From: Acidobacteriota bacterium
Lineage (GTDB): Bacteria; Acidobacteriota; Terriglobia; Bryobacterales; Bryobacteraceae
Direction of reading: 5' to 3'
Assembly: GCA_017307505.1 (NCBI GenBank)
Contig: JAFKEE010000032.1
Coordinates: forward strand, 1-64,000
Length of the DNA: 64,000 bases
Below, one piece after another: positions 26,558 through 35,090 of this stretch. The position numbers were made by a program, and so were the translations under genes. The notes beneath the pieces were generated by a model. It worked only from the letters and a program-made list of their open reading frames with translations, was not told the origin of the DNA and ran no database searches. Position 1 is the first letter of the stretch. Every line of letters starts with the position of its first letter.

Positions 26558-27978
26558 GGAGTGTCCTTTGTAGGGTGCTGTGTGTCGTCGGGAAGAGGCA
26601 GGAGGATGGAGAGCACGGCCCCTTGGCCGGGGGCGGAGTCGATGGAGAAGCTGCCGCCGAGTTGTTCGACGCGCTCCTCCATGCCGAGCAGGCCCATGCC
26701 CTTTTCCCGGCGGGGATCGAAACCAACGCCGTCATCCTGCACTGTCACGGAGAGGCTGTGGTGGTCGCGGCGGACGACGACGCGGACCTGGGAGGCCTGG
26801 GCGTGGCGGGTGCAGTTGTTGAGAGCCTCCTGCACGACGCGGTAGACGCAGGTACGGTGGGAGTCCGGGAGATCTTCGACGATTTCGTCGGCCACCATTT
26901 TCACTTTGAGGCCGGAGCGGCGGGAGACCTCGCGGGCCTGCCAGCGGAGGGCGGCGACGAGGCCGAGGTCGTCCAGCATGGAGGGCCGCAGGAGGAGGGC
27001 CATGTTGCGGACCATGCCGACGCTGGATTCGGCGAGGCTCCGGACGGATTTCAGACGTTCGCCGCGCGCTTCGGGATCGGGGGATGTTTCGAGGCGTCCG
27101 AGTTCGACGAGCATGGCGGACATGGTCTGGCCGATTTCGTCGTGCAGTTCGCGGGAGAGGTTGCGGCGTTCCTCTTCCTGCGCGCTGACCAGGCGGGTGG
27201 AGAGATTCTGCATTTCGCGCCGGGCGATTTCGGCTTCTTCGTAGCGAAGCCGGGCTTCTTGTTCGAGGCGGCGGACGCGGCGGATGGTGAGGGTGGCCAG
27301 GACCAAGCCGAGCAGGAGCGCGGTGAGGGAGATGACTATGACGCGGCGGCGGAAGCCGGACTGGACGGCACGGATGCGTCCCTCGGCGGCGTCGAGATCG
27401 CGTTCGTTCATGGCGGTGATGCGGCGGGTGAGCTGCAGCACCTGTGTGCGGAAGGGGAGGATGACGTCGAACAGGAAGGTGTTGGCCTTGGCGCGGCGGA
27501 CCTGGGCGTCCCACCCAAGAGCGGGCTCGAGGAGGCGCCAGTAGGATTCGATTTCGCCGCGAAGATCGCGGAAGGCCTGGCGCTCAGAGGGGATGAGGCG
27601 GCCTTCGTAGGCATTCAGGGTGTCGGCGACGTGACTGCGCAGCTGATGGAGTTCGACCTTCTGATTGTCGGCGCGAGCGCCGTCGAGTTCGAGAAGGTAG
27701 TCCCGGACGATGGTGGAGATGCGGAGAATGTCGGAGCGCAGCTGATCGAGCAGGGCGTCGCGCGCGCGGGCTTCGTCCCGGAGAGCAGCGGTGGCGAGTT
27801 CGACGCGGCGCAGGGAGGTGGTGGCGTCGACGGCAATGGCGGCCATGAGCAGCAGGAGTCCGGCAAAGCCGATGCTGAGGGCGCGGGCCCAGGATGCCAG
27901 CCATTGCCGGCCTAGTGCGCGGAGTGACCAGGGTGAGGTGGTAGGATCCGCCATCTGAGGATTGAGGCCTTGTCCCAT
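26554..27978 (-). CDS. membrane sensor histidine kinase (HisKA_3 type)
   Basis: About 474 aa from the ATG at 27978 (a GTG three codons upstream and an ATG eight codons downstream are alternatives; none has a strong ribosome-binding site). TM1 (ALSIGFAGLLLLMAAIAV) and TM2 (VIVISLTALLLGLVLATLTI) enclose a periplasmic helical sensor of about 165 residues, CHASE3-like in pattern. After a short coiled segment comes the dimerisation/phosphoacceptor helix with His in NLSRELHDEIGQ, then an HATPase domain with N-box VVQEALNNCTRHAQA and G-boxes DDGVGFD and GMGLLGM. It is the DegS/NarX class that pairs with NarL-type regulators, as it does here. Confidence 0.92.
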   Translation of the reverse strand: MGQGLNPQMADPTTSPWSLRALGRQWLASWARALSIGFAGLLLLMAAIAVDATTSLRRVELATAALRDEARARDALLDQLRSDILRISTIVRDYLLELDGARADNQKVELHQLRSHVADTLNAYEGRLIPSERQAFRDLRGEIESYWRLLEPALGWDAQVRRAKANTFLFDVILPFRTQVLQLTRRITAMNERDLDAAEGRIRAVQSGFRRRVIVISLTALLLGLVLATLTIRRVRRLEQEARLRYEEAEIARREMQNLSTRLVSAQEEERRNLSRELHDEIGQTMSAMLVELGRLETSPDPEARGERLKSVRSLAESSVGMVRNMALLLRPSMLDDLGLVAALRWQAREVSRRSGLKVKMVADEIVEDLPDSHRTCVYRVVQEALNNCTRHAQASQVRVVVRRDHHSLSVTVQDDGVGFDPRREKGMGLLGMEERVEQLGGSFSIDSAPGQGAVLSILLPLPDDTQHPTKDTP

Positions 27979-28040
27979 TGTTAGCACAAGGGCCGGGCAT
28001 CCTTGGATATCGGGCGGAGCCGGTACAAACGGGCAGCGGC

Positions 28041-29984
28041 TCAGCGATAGAAGGGGCGCCAGGTGAGCCAGCGCGGGCCGTAGTGCGGTTCGGGCTGGCC
28101 GAGTTCCAGGGCTCCCAGATCCGGCGCCTTGCCGGTGAAGCCATCGTTGACGGTGGGCAGGGGGACTCCGGCGTCCACCGCCCTGCCGCCGGCTTTGAGG
28201 CGGAAGTTCAGGTCCATGGAATGGTAGACGGCATGGCGTGTGGCCGGGTTGGGTGGAGCGAGCTGTTCGAAGATGTCGAAGTCGACTTCGAGGCCGTGCT
28301 GCTCCTGGCCACTGGCGGCACGGAATTCAGAGAGAGTTCCGAAGGTCTTCCAATCGGTGGGCTTGGGTTCGTAAGCACGCTGTCCGGCGGCCGGCGCGAG
28401 CCAGGCATATTGCGCCGCTACGCCGCGATTGGGGCGGTAGCCGTTGTAGTCGGAGCTGTAGGTATCCGTCGCATTGGCCCATGTCATGATGCCGCGGTTG
28501 GGCGTATCGCGACCCAGGAAGAGGTTATTGCGGAAGTGCATGTTCGACGAAGGATCGCGGACGGTCTGCTCGCCGATGATCGTGTTGTGGAAGACAAAGA
28601 GGCCGGCGGGCTTGGCGGAGAACTTGAAGGCGACGCCGGAGGGTACGTTGTAGAGGATGTTGCGGTAGAAGTAGACGGGTCCGCCGAAGACGGGCTGGGA
28701 ACTGTAGCCGCCCTGGGCGGCATTGATGCCGCGGTTCTCAAAGACACGGACGTTGTGGACGCCGCCGTCGGACTCGATGAAGTCGTCGTTGGACATGTGG
28801 ATGTCGTTGGCGTAGATGTCGATGGAGGAGGCGCGGCGGTCCGGGTCGGCTTCGGGCGTGCCGTAGGTGGAGATGCCGATGGCGTCGTGGAAGTAGGCGA
28901 TGGCGTTGTGGGCGATGACGTGGCCGGGGCCGTAGACTTTGATGGCGTAGTAGCTCTTGAGGCCGTGGGAGCCGTAGTCCCCGGCGCTGCGGGCATTCGG
29001 GTAGGTCCAGCCGATGAGGCGCATGCGGTCTTCGCGGCCGAGGATGAGGTTGTCGGCGATGTAGAAATCGCTGGAGCCGGCGTACTCCGTCCAGACGGCA
29101 AAGCCGACGTTCTCGAAGCGGCAGTTTTTGACGGTGAGGCCGACGGCACCGAGCACTTCTTTCTGGCCGGCGAAGAGGGCGACGTCGGTGTTGCGGAAGG
29201 TGAGGCCGTCGAAGATGTGATAGCGCGAGGCCATGACGTCAAAGAGGCGGTAGTTGCCGTCGCCATCGAAAATGACTTCGCCGTCGCCGGCGGCTTTGAT
29301 GGTGATGGGCTTTTCGGGCGTCCCCTTCAGGGTGAGGAGCATGGTGCCGTCAAAGGGCGCCATCATGGGGTCGACGTAGTTGAGGCGCTCGGGTTTGTAG
29401 AGTCCGGCATGGACGAGGAGTGTATCGCCGGGCTGGGCGCGGCGTTCCCAGACGACGTTCCAATCGCCGAGCCCGGCTCCGTAGTAGGCCTGGAGGATGC
29501 CAGTGAAGCTGGGCTCCTGTTTGACGCCCGGGTATTCGGCCGGGTAGACGTGCAGGGTGCGGCCGGAAGTGGAGGGCTGGGGCTCGGTACGGGTCCGGAC
29601 TTTGACTGTGTGGGCAGTTTCGCCGGAGGCTCCGTCAGGGTCAGTGAGCTGGAAGCGGCATTCGTACTCCGTGCCGGGCTGGAGGTTGAGGATGCTGCCG
29701 GCGAAACCGTCGGGCACGGTGTAGTCGAGGTTCTCGCGGCGGCGGTAGACGTTTTCTCCTCCGATGCGCACGAGCGGCAGGGCTTTCCGCCAGGCGGTTT
29801 CGCCGGCCGGGCGGAACTCGACGGAGACGGCGGCATTGCGGTTGGCGTCGCCCTCAATCGACCATTCAAAGCCGAGGTTGAGCAGGGTGGGATGTTCGAC
29901 GGTGAAGCGGCCGGCCTTGGTTGAGTTCTGCGCGAACAGGGAGACGGTCGAAAGCAGGAGGAGCAGCAAACTGCGGGGGCCCAT
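28041..29984 (-). CDS. exported right-handed beta-helix protein
   Basis: 647 aa from the ATG at 29984, which opens a signal peptide (MGPRSLLLLLLSTVSLFAQN). Residues 25-145 look like a fibronectin-III-type domain (FEWSIEGDANRNAAVSVEFR, GTEYECRFQLTDPDG). The long remainder shows parallel beta-helix (PbH1) repeats rich in Asn, Asp and Gly (GLTFRNTDVALFAG, NCRFENVGFAVWTEYAGSSD, HVIAHNAIAYFHDAIGIST). This fold is typical of polysaccharide lyases and related surface enzymes; the catalytic class cannot be stated. No ribosome-binding site precedes the ATG, while TATAAT ends 10 bp upstream, suggesting a leaderless transcript. Confidence 0.8.
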   Translation of the reverse strand: MGPRSLLLLLLSTVSLFAQNSTKAGRFTVEHPTLLNLGFEWSIEGDANRNAAVSVEFRPAGETAWRKALPLVRIGGENVYRRRENLDYTVPDGFAGSILNLQPGTEYECRFQLTDPDGASGETAHTVKVRTRTEPQPSTSGRTLHVYPAEYPGVKQEPSFTGILQAYYGAGLGDWNVVWERRAQPGDTLLVHAGLYKPERLNYVDPMMAPFDGTMLLTLKGTPEKPITIKAAGDGEVIFDGDGNYRLFDVMASRYHIFDGLTFRNTDVALFAGQKEVLGAVGLTVKNCRFENVGFAVWTEYAGSSDFYIADNLILGREDRMRLIGWTYPNARSAGDYGSHGLKSYYAIKVYGPGHVIAHNAIAYFHDAIGISTYGTPEADPDRRASSIDIYANDIHMSNDDFIESDGGVHNVRVFENRGINAAQGGYSSQPVFGGPVYFYRNILYNVPSGVAFKFSAKPAGLFVFHNTIIGEQTVRDPSSNMHFRNNLFLGRDTPNRGIMTWANATDTYSSDYNGYRPNRGVAAQYAWLAPAAGQRAYEPKPTDWKTFGTLSEFRAASGQEQHGLEVDFDIFEQLAPPNPATRHAVYHSMDLNFRLKAGGRAVDAGVPLPTVNDGFTGKAPDLGALELGQPEPHYGPRWLTWRPFYR

Positions 29985-29994
29985 AGGTGGAGTG

Positions 29995-30000
29995 ATTATA
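29995..30000 (-). promoter_or_regulatory. TATAAT -10 box 10 bp before an ATG (leaderless candidate)
   Basis: On the minus strand the sequence reads TATAAT, then CACTCCACCT, then the ATG of the beta-helix gene. A start about 7 bases after the box would leave only about three leader bases. No good -35 is visible at 16-18 bp. Confidence 0.5.
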
Positions 30001-30031
30001 TCCGGACAGGACTGTGGCAGGGCGCAGGTGC

Positions 30032-31306
30032 TCAGGGTGCGGGCGTGCCGGTGACCCAATGGTGGGTCACATAGCTGGTGGCGATGGGCTGCCGGTCCTT
30101 GACGAGTACTTTGACGAGCACCTGAAGGCCGGCATCGCGCCGGGCTGCGCCGTCCGCTTCCAGCTTCCGGCCGAGTTCGCGCAGGCTGGGGGCATCGACA
30201 ACATAGTCGGCCGCGCCCTGCGTGCCCCAGGTGTAGACCCCGCTCAGGGACATAATGCGGCGCCCGGGCTGAGGGCTGGGCCAGACGGAGATCACGGCGT
30301 AGTCGTAGTTGTCGGAGTTAGGGTCCATGACCGGCGCATAGACTTTGGCTTCCCCCGCTCGAGGGCGCAGGTTGTTGATGGCCGTGTGGTCGCCATCGAA
30401 CTCAAAGTCGTGGGGGAGGTTCATCTCCTGGCCCAGGGTTCGAAACCGGAAGGATGAGAATAGGACGAGGTTGCCGTGGGCGACATCCTGCCAGCGGGCG
30501 AGGCGATTGCGCACCAGGGGGAGTTCCTTGCCGCCCCTGGCGAAGAAGCGGCCCAACGTGTAGAGGCCGGCGGCTTCGCCCAGACCGGTGTAGATCTCAT
30601 CGGGCCGCGCTTTCGTATGGAAATAGTCGGCCATCTTATGGATCCGGTCGCTCTTCTCCAGTTCCTCCGGGGTATTGACCTGGGAATCTCGAAGGTAGAC
30701 GCCGTTGAGGAAGATGAACATCGGCGCGCCCATGACGAGTTGGGTGGAGGAGTCCTGATCGAAGAAGCCGTGCCAGAGGGGATGGTGCTGCCACTCAAAG
30801 GGTGGCACGGGCGGGTTGGCAAGGGAGCGGAACGGGATCCAGAGGATAAGCCCGAGGAGGAGGCCCAGTCCAGCCAGGGCGAGGTCGCGAGTCCAGGGCC
30901 GGTGGGGCGGAGGCACAGGAGGCGGCTGTGAGGTTTCGGGGGAACGAAGCTGGAAGCGGGCGGAGTAGTGGCCGCGGGGAATTTCGATGGTGACCGGTTC
31001 CTGGCGGCCGGCGGTTTCGTAGTAGGCGGCGAGCTTCCTGCGGAGTACCCCCATCTGGACGCGGACAATGGAGTCGGTGCGGGGATCGAAGTCGTCGCCG
31101 CGCTTGAAGACGGAGACTCCGAGGTTGTACTCCTTCAGGTCCTTGCCACCGGTGGCGAGGGTTTCTTCGACGATAAAGCGGAGCAGGCGCTGGAGAGTGG
31201 GGGCGTCGCGGAAGGGTTCCTGTGCCAGGACGGCCTCCAGGTGAAGTCGGACTAAATCATCAGGAATGAGCCCAGGCTGACCTGCGGTATCGGAGCCGTC
31301 GTTCAT
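30032..31306 (-). CDS. membrane-anchored winged-helix-like regulator (paralogue)
   Basis: 424 aa from the ATG at 31306; ATGs further upstream are in frame but lie in the AT-richer intergenic part. The N-terminal ~115 residues contain LQRLLRFIVEETLATGGKDL, EYNLGVSVFKRGDDFDPRTD, QMGVLRRKLAAYYET and IPRGHYSARFQ, the same DNA-binding-like domain as the protein at 7420-8658. One TM (LALAGLGLLLGLILWIPF) leads to a C-terminal domain homologous to that paralogue (GDHTAINNLRPRAGEAKVY, LVKVLVKDRQ, HHWV). It is divergent from the Oar-like receptor at 31545, reproducing the arrangement at 8658/8821, so it probably regulates that receptor gene. Confidence 0.75.
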   Translation of the reverse strand: MNDGSDTAGQPGLIPDDLVRLHLEAVLAQEPFRDAPTLQRLLRFIVEETLATGGKDLKEYNLGVSVFKRGDDFDPRTDSIVRVQMGVLRRKLAAYYETAGRQEPVTIEIPRGHYSARFQLRSPETSQPPPVPPPHRPWTRDLALAGLGLLLGLILWIPFRSLANPPVPPFEWQHHPLWHGFFDQDSSTQLVMGAPMFIFLNGVYLRDSQVNTPEELEKSDRIHKMADYFHTKARPDEIYTGLGEAAGLYTLGRFFARGGKELPLVRNRLARWQDVAHGNLVLFSSFRFRTLGQEMNLPHDFEFDGDHTAINNLRPRAGEAKVYAPVMDPNSDNYDYAVISVWPSPQPGRRIMSLSGVYTWGTQGAADYVVDAPSLRELGRKLEADGAARRDAGLQVLVKVLVKDRQPIATSYVTHHWVTGTPAP

Positions 31307-31544
31307 CCTGGAGGGTGTCAGACCCACGGGAAGGCCTCTCTCTCTTGCTGTAGCGATCATTATTACACACGGGAGAATCCCCCACAAGCCATTACAAATA
31401 CAGGACTTCACATGTGAATTGACAGTTACTCTACTTCGATTCGCTCCTTGTTACCGGAGGTTCCCCTTTAGGATCTCGCCAGGGGCAGCCGCGGGCAGCG
31501 CGGCATCTCGTACCGACGAAATTCCAGGGAGTGGGAGCAAGGCT
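31307..31544. promoter_or_regulatory. divergent regulator/receptor intergenic region
   Basis: 238 bp lie between the divergent starts, with an AT-richer patch at 31360-31440 (ATTATTACAC, CATTACAAATACAGG). TTGACA occurs at 31419-31424 on the plus strand, but no matching -10 lies 16-18 bp downstream. It is the likely site of action of the adjacent membrane regulator. Confidence 0.4.
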
Positions 31545-34500
31545 ATGTTTGCCAACCGAGGACCAGTTCTCCTTTCGATTTTGCTGTTGATTAGCCTGGG
31601 CGCCGCCGCCCAGACCACGACGGGCACCGTGAACGGGCGGGTGACCGACACGGCAGCGGCGTTCATTCCGGACACATCGGTCACGCTGACAAACGTGCGG
31701 ACCGGGATCAGCCAGAGCAGCCAGACCAATGAAGAGGGGCTGTTCGTATTTCCCCTGGTGCAGCCGGGCTCGTACCGCATGGAGGTGTCGAAGTCCGGCT
31801 TCAAGAAGTTCATCTCGCAGTTTGAGCTGGCGGTGAACCAGACGGTTCGCATCGATGCGGCGCTGGAGGTGGGCGAGGTGTCGTCGACGGTGACGGTGAG
31901 TGAGAAGTCGGTGCTGATCGAGAGCGAGACGTCGTCGCTGGGCCAGGTGATCAGCAGCCGGCAGGTGGAAGAGCTGCCCCTGAACGGCCGCAATCCCTTC
32001 GCTCTTGCTTCGCTGAGCGCGGGCGTGGTGCCGCTGGGTTCGTTCGGAGTCGGGCTGAATGCCACGCGCATGGCGGCGCAGATGGCCGGGGCGAACAACT
32101 TCATGGCCAACGGCGGCATCGCGGGTAGCAATGAAGTTCTGCTGGACGGCGTTCCGATTACGGTGTGCTGCCAGGGCCAACCGGCGATTATCCCTTCTGT
32201 GGAGGTGACGCAGGAGTTCAAGATCCAGACGAACGCGTCGACGGCGGAGTTTGGACGGACCAGCGGCGGCATTCTGAACCTGGTCACGCGATCGGGCAGC
32301 AATGCGTTTCATGGCGGCGTGTATGAGTTCCTGCGCAACGATCAACTGAGCGCGGCGAACTGGTTCACCAACCGGGCGGGCAAGGCGCCGATTCCCGGCC
32401 GGGACGATTACCGTACGCCGCTGCGCTACAACCAGTACGGCTTCACGGTGGGGGGTCCGGTGGAGATTCCGAAGCTGTACTCGGGGAAGGACAAGACGTT
32501 CTTCTTCGGCGGCTATGAGGGGACGAATGTCCGGCAGTACGGCTATGTGAACTCGACTGTGCCGACAAACCTGATGCGGGCCGGCAACTTCAGCGAGGCT
32601 CCGGCCAACATTTATGACCCGGCGACGACGCAGGCGGATCCGAACAACGCCGGGCAGTTCGTGCGCTCGCCGTTTCCGGGCAACGTGATCCCGGCCGGCC
32701 GGCAGAATGCGATCACGAAGAACTATAACGCGTATTTTCCGGTGCAGAACGCCCCGGGCATCGTGAACAACTTCAACTGGGTGCAGTCGCTGGCGACCGA
32801 CGATGCGCAGGGCACGGTGCGGGTGGATCACAACTTCAATCCGGCGAACCGGCTGTTCGCGCGGTGGAGTGTGACGGATGACAGCTACAAGAATGGGGAC
32901 TGGGAGAACGGGATCTCGGGCTGGTCGCAGGCAATCCATGCGAATACGTTTGTGTTGAGCTACATGAAGGTACTGAGCCCGTCGCTGGTGGCGGATTTGC
33001 GGTACGGGCTGGCGATCCAGCGCAATCAGTTTCTGCCGGACTCAGTCGGCGAGGATGTGACGAAACTCGGATTCCCGTCGACGTTCGCGGCCCAGCAGAC
33101 CGTGCATGCGATTCCGCTGCTGAACGTTTCCGGGCTGCGAAGCATCGGGTTCGACAGCCTGCGGAACTGGTCGCGCTATACGCACGCCCTGTCGGCCAAC
33201 CTGAGCTGGATCCACGGCGCGCATACGGTGAAGTTCGGATGGGACGGGCGGCTGCTACGCGACAACGAGCTCACACTGGACGGCGGCGCGGGCAACTTCT
33301 CGTATGGGACCGGATTCGCGAACGGTCCGAATCCGCGGGCCGGGGTTCCGGCCGGCCAGTCGACGTTCGATTCCTACGCGACGTTCCTGCTGGGACTGCC
33401 GTCCAGCGGAAGCATCGGGTACAGCGATACGTGGGCGAGGCAACAGTTCTATCACGGGTTCTATATCCAGGACGACTGGCACGTCACGCGCAAGCTGACG
33501 GTAAACCTGGGGCTGCGGTATGAGTTGGAGACCGGGTTCACTGAGCGGTACGACCGGCAGGCATGGTTCGATCCAGGCATGGCTACGCCGCTGGCGCAGC
33601 AGACCGGGCTGCCGCTGACGGGCGGTGTGGCATTCAGCGGCGTGGGCGGACAGCCGCGCAACCTGTGGAAGACGGACAAGAACAACTTCTCGCCGCGCGT
33701 CGGCCTGGCGTACCAGATCACACCGAAGACGGTGCTGCGCAGCGGCTTCGGGCTCTTCTTCCTGCCGACCTCGCAGCGTGGTTATGCGAGCGGGAATCCG
33801 GGCTTCCAGGTGTCGACGCCGTTCGTGAGTTCGATTGACGGCGTGACGCCGGTGGGCACGATCAGCAATCCGTTCCCGGCGGGCACGATTCCGCTGGCGG
33901 GGTCGGCGAATGGCCCGCTGACGCTGGTGGGCGCGGGAGTGAGCGGGTTGTACTACGACAGCCCGATGTCGTATACGCAGCAGTGGAACTTCGGCATCCA
34001 GCAAGAACTGCCGTGGAAGGTGCTGCTGAATGTGGCGTATGCGGGCAGTGAGAGCGTCAAGCTCCCGCTGAACGTCAATCCGAATGCCCTGCCCCTGCAG
34101 TATTACGGCGCGCCGGGCGACCAGTCGCAGGTGGCCTATCTCACGCAACTGGTGAAGAATCCATTCTTCGGCATTATCCAGACAGGCGGCCTGGCGGCGG
34201 CGACGGTGCAGCGGAATGCGCTGCTGCGGGCCTTCCCGCAGTTTACGAGTGTCGGACAGAACTACCTGCCGCAGGCGACTTCGAGCTATAACTCGCTGCA
34301 GGTGACGGTGCAGAAGAGCCTGAGCCACGGGCTTTCGCTGCTGTCATCCTATACGTGGTCGAAGAACCTGGGTGTGGCCAACAATCTCACTACGGGCTTC
34401 CTGGATGTCGGCACGCCGGGCTTTCAGAACGACCTGAACCGGTCGATTGAGAGATCGGTGCTGGCGACGGACATTCCGCACCGCCTGGTGGTGAGCGCGA

Positions 34501-35042
34501 ACTACGAGCTACCGGTGGGCCGGGGCAAGGCGTACGGATCAAACATGAACCGCTGGCTGGATGCGCTGGCGGGCGGCTGGCAGATGAATACGGTAATGTC
34601 GTTCAACAGCGGCTTCCCGTTGAGCTTCTCGAATTCCGGCGCGGCTTCCTTTGCCGGGTCGAGGCCGAGCTACACGTCATCGACAGTGAATCCACAGACT
34701 AGCGGCGACATCGAGAGCAGGCTGGGCGGTGTATCGGGCGGCACGGGGTATCTGGATGCCGCAGCCTTCCGTCAGCCATTGTCTTTCGAATTTGGCGATG
34801 TGGCGCGGCTGACGGACAACATCCGGAGTCCGGCGAAGAGCAACATCGACGTTTCGCTGATGAAGAACTTCGTGGTGAAGGAAGGGATCCGGGTGCAACT
34901 GAGGGCTGAGGCGTACAACCTGCCGAACCACCCGGTGTTCAACTCGCCCAGCACGTCGGTGGGCAGCGCCGGATTCGGCGTGATCACCAGCCAGGCAAAC
35001 TCGCCCCGCAACGTGCAGGTGGCGCTGCGAGTGATCTGGTAA
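31545..35042 (+). CDS. Oar-like TonB-dependent outer-membrane receptor
   Basis: 1165 aa from the ATG at 31545, preceded by GGGAGCAAGG; upstream in-frame TTG codons give no signal peptide. A signal sequence (VLLSILLLISLGAAAQ) is followed by a carboxypeptidase-regulatory domain (GTVNGRVTDTAAAFIPDTSV) and a plug-like domain (EELPLNGRNPFALASLSAGV, NEVLLDGVPITV). A beta-barrel of about 900 residues ends in ALRVIW, with a terminal aromatic. The family is the expanded SusC/Oar-like group of Acidobacteria, and the ligand is unknown. It stands as a single gene divergent from a membrane-anchored regulator and is followed by a strong terminator. Confidence 0.88.
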   Translation: MFANRGPVLLSILLLISLGAAAQTTTGTVNGRVTDTAAAFIPDTSVTLTNVRTGISQSSQTNEEGLFVFPLVQPGSYRMEVSKSGFKKFISQFELAVNQTVRIDAALEVGEVSSTVTVSEKSVLIESETSSLGQVISSRQVEELPLNGRNPFALASLSAGVVPLGSFGVGLNATRMAAQMAGANNFMANGGIAGSNEVLLDGVPITVCCQGQPAIIPSVEVTQEFKIQTNASTAEFGRTSGGILNLVTRSGSNAFHGGVYEFLRNDQLSAANWFTNRAGKAPIPGRDDYRTPLRYNQYGFTVGGPVEIPKLYSGKDKTFFFGGYEGTNVRQYGYVNSTVPTNLMRAGNFSEAPANIYDPATTQADPNNAGQFVRSPFPGNVIPAGRQNAITKNYNAYFPVQNAPGIVNNFNWVQSLATDDAQGTVRVDHNFNPANRLFARWSVTDDSYKNGDWENGISGWSQAIHANTFVLSYMKVLSPSLVADLRYGLAIQRNQFLPDSVGEDVTKLGFPSTFAAQQTVHAIPLLNVSGLRSIGFDSLRNWSRYTHALSANLSWIHGAHTVKFGWDGRLLRDNELTLDGGAGNFSYGTGFANGPNPRAGVPAGQSTFDSYATFLLGLPSSGSIGYSDTWARQQFYHGFYIQDDWHVTRKLTVNLGLRYELETGFTERYDRQAWFDPGMATPLAQQTGLPLTGGVAFSGVGGQPRNLWKTDKNNFSPRVGLAYQITPKTVLRSGFGLFFLPTSQRGYASGNPGFQVSTPFVSSIDGVTPVGTISNPFPAGTIPLAGSANGPLTLVGAGVSGLYYDSPMSYTQQWNFGIQQELPWKVLLNVAYAGSESVKLPLNVNPNALPLQYYGAPGDQSQVAYLTQLVKNPFFGIIQTGGLAAATVQRNALLRAFPQFTSVGQNYLPQATSSYNSLQVTVQKSLSHGLSLLSSYTWSKNLGVANNLTTGFLDVGTPGFQNDLNRSIERSVLATDIPHRLVVSANYELPVGRGKAYGSNMNRWLDALAGGWQMNTVMSFNSGFPLSFSNSGAASFAGSRPSYTSSTVNPQTSGDIESRLGGVSGGTGYLDAAAFRQPLSFEFGDVARLTDNIRSPAKSNIDVSLMKNFVVKEGIRVQLRAEAYNLPNHPVFNSPSTSVGSAGFGVITSQANSPRNVQVALRVIW

Positions 35043-35052
35043 AGGGTAAGAG

Positions 35053-35090
35053 CCCGGGCCGGCCTGGATGCCGGTCCGGGTTTAGTCTTC
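35053..35090 (+). terminator. rho-independent terminator after the second receptor
   Basis: CCCGGGCCGGC (35053-35063) pairs with GCCGGTCCGGG (35070-35080), an 11-bp stem with one G-U pair and a 6-nt loop, followed by TTTAGTCTTC. It lies between convergent genes and overlaps the stop of the CorA-like gene. Confidence 0.85.

Noticed and set aside
26575-29924. Long plus-strand frames opposite the histidine kinase and the beta-helix gene
   Set aside because: Both minus-strand genes have unambiguous domains; the antisense frames are low-complexity mirror sequences.
31419-31544. N-terminal extension of the second Oar-like receptor from a TTG
   Set aside because: The extension gives no signal peptide, while the ATG at 31545 has a ribosome-binding site and a typical signal sequence.
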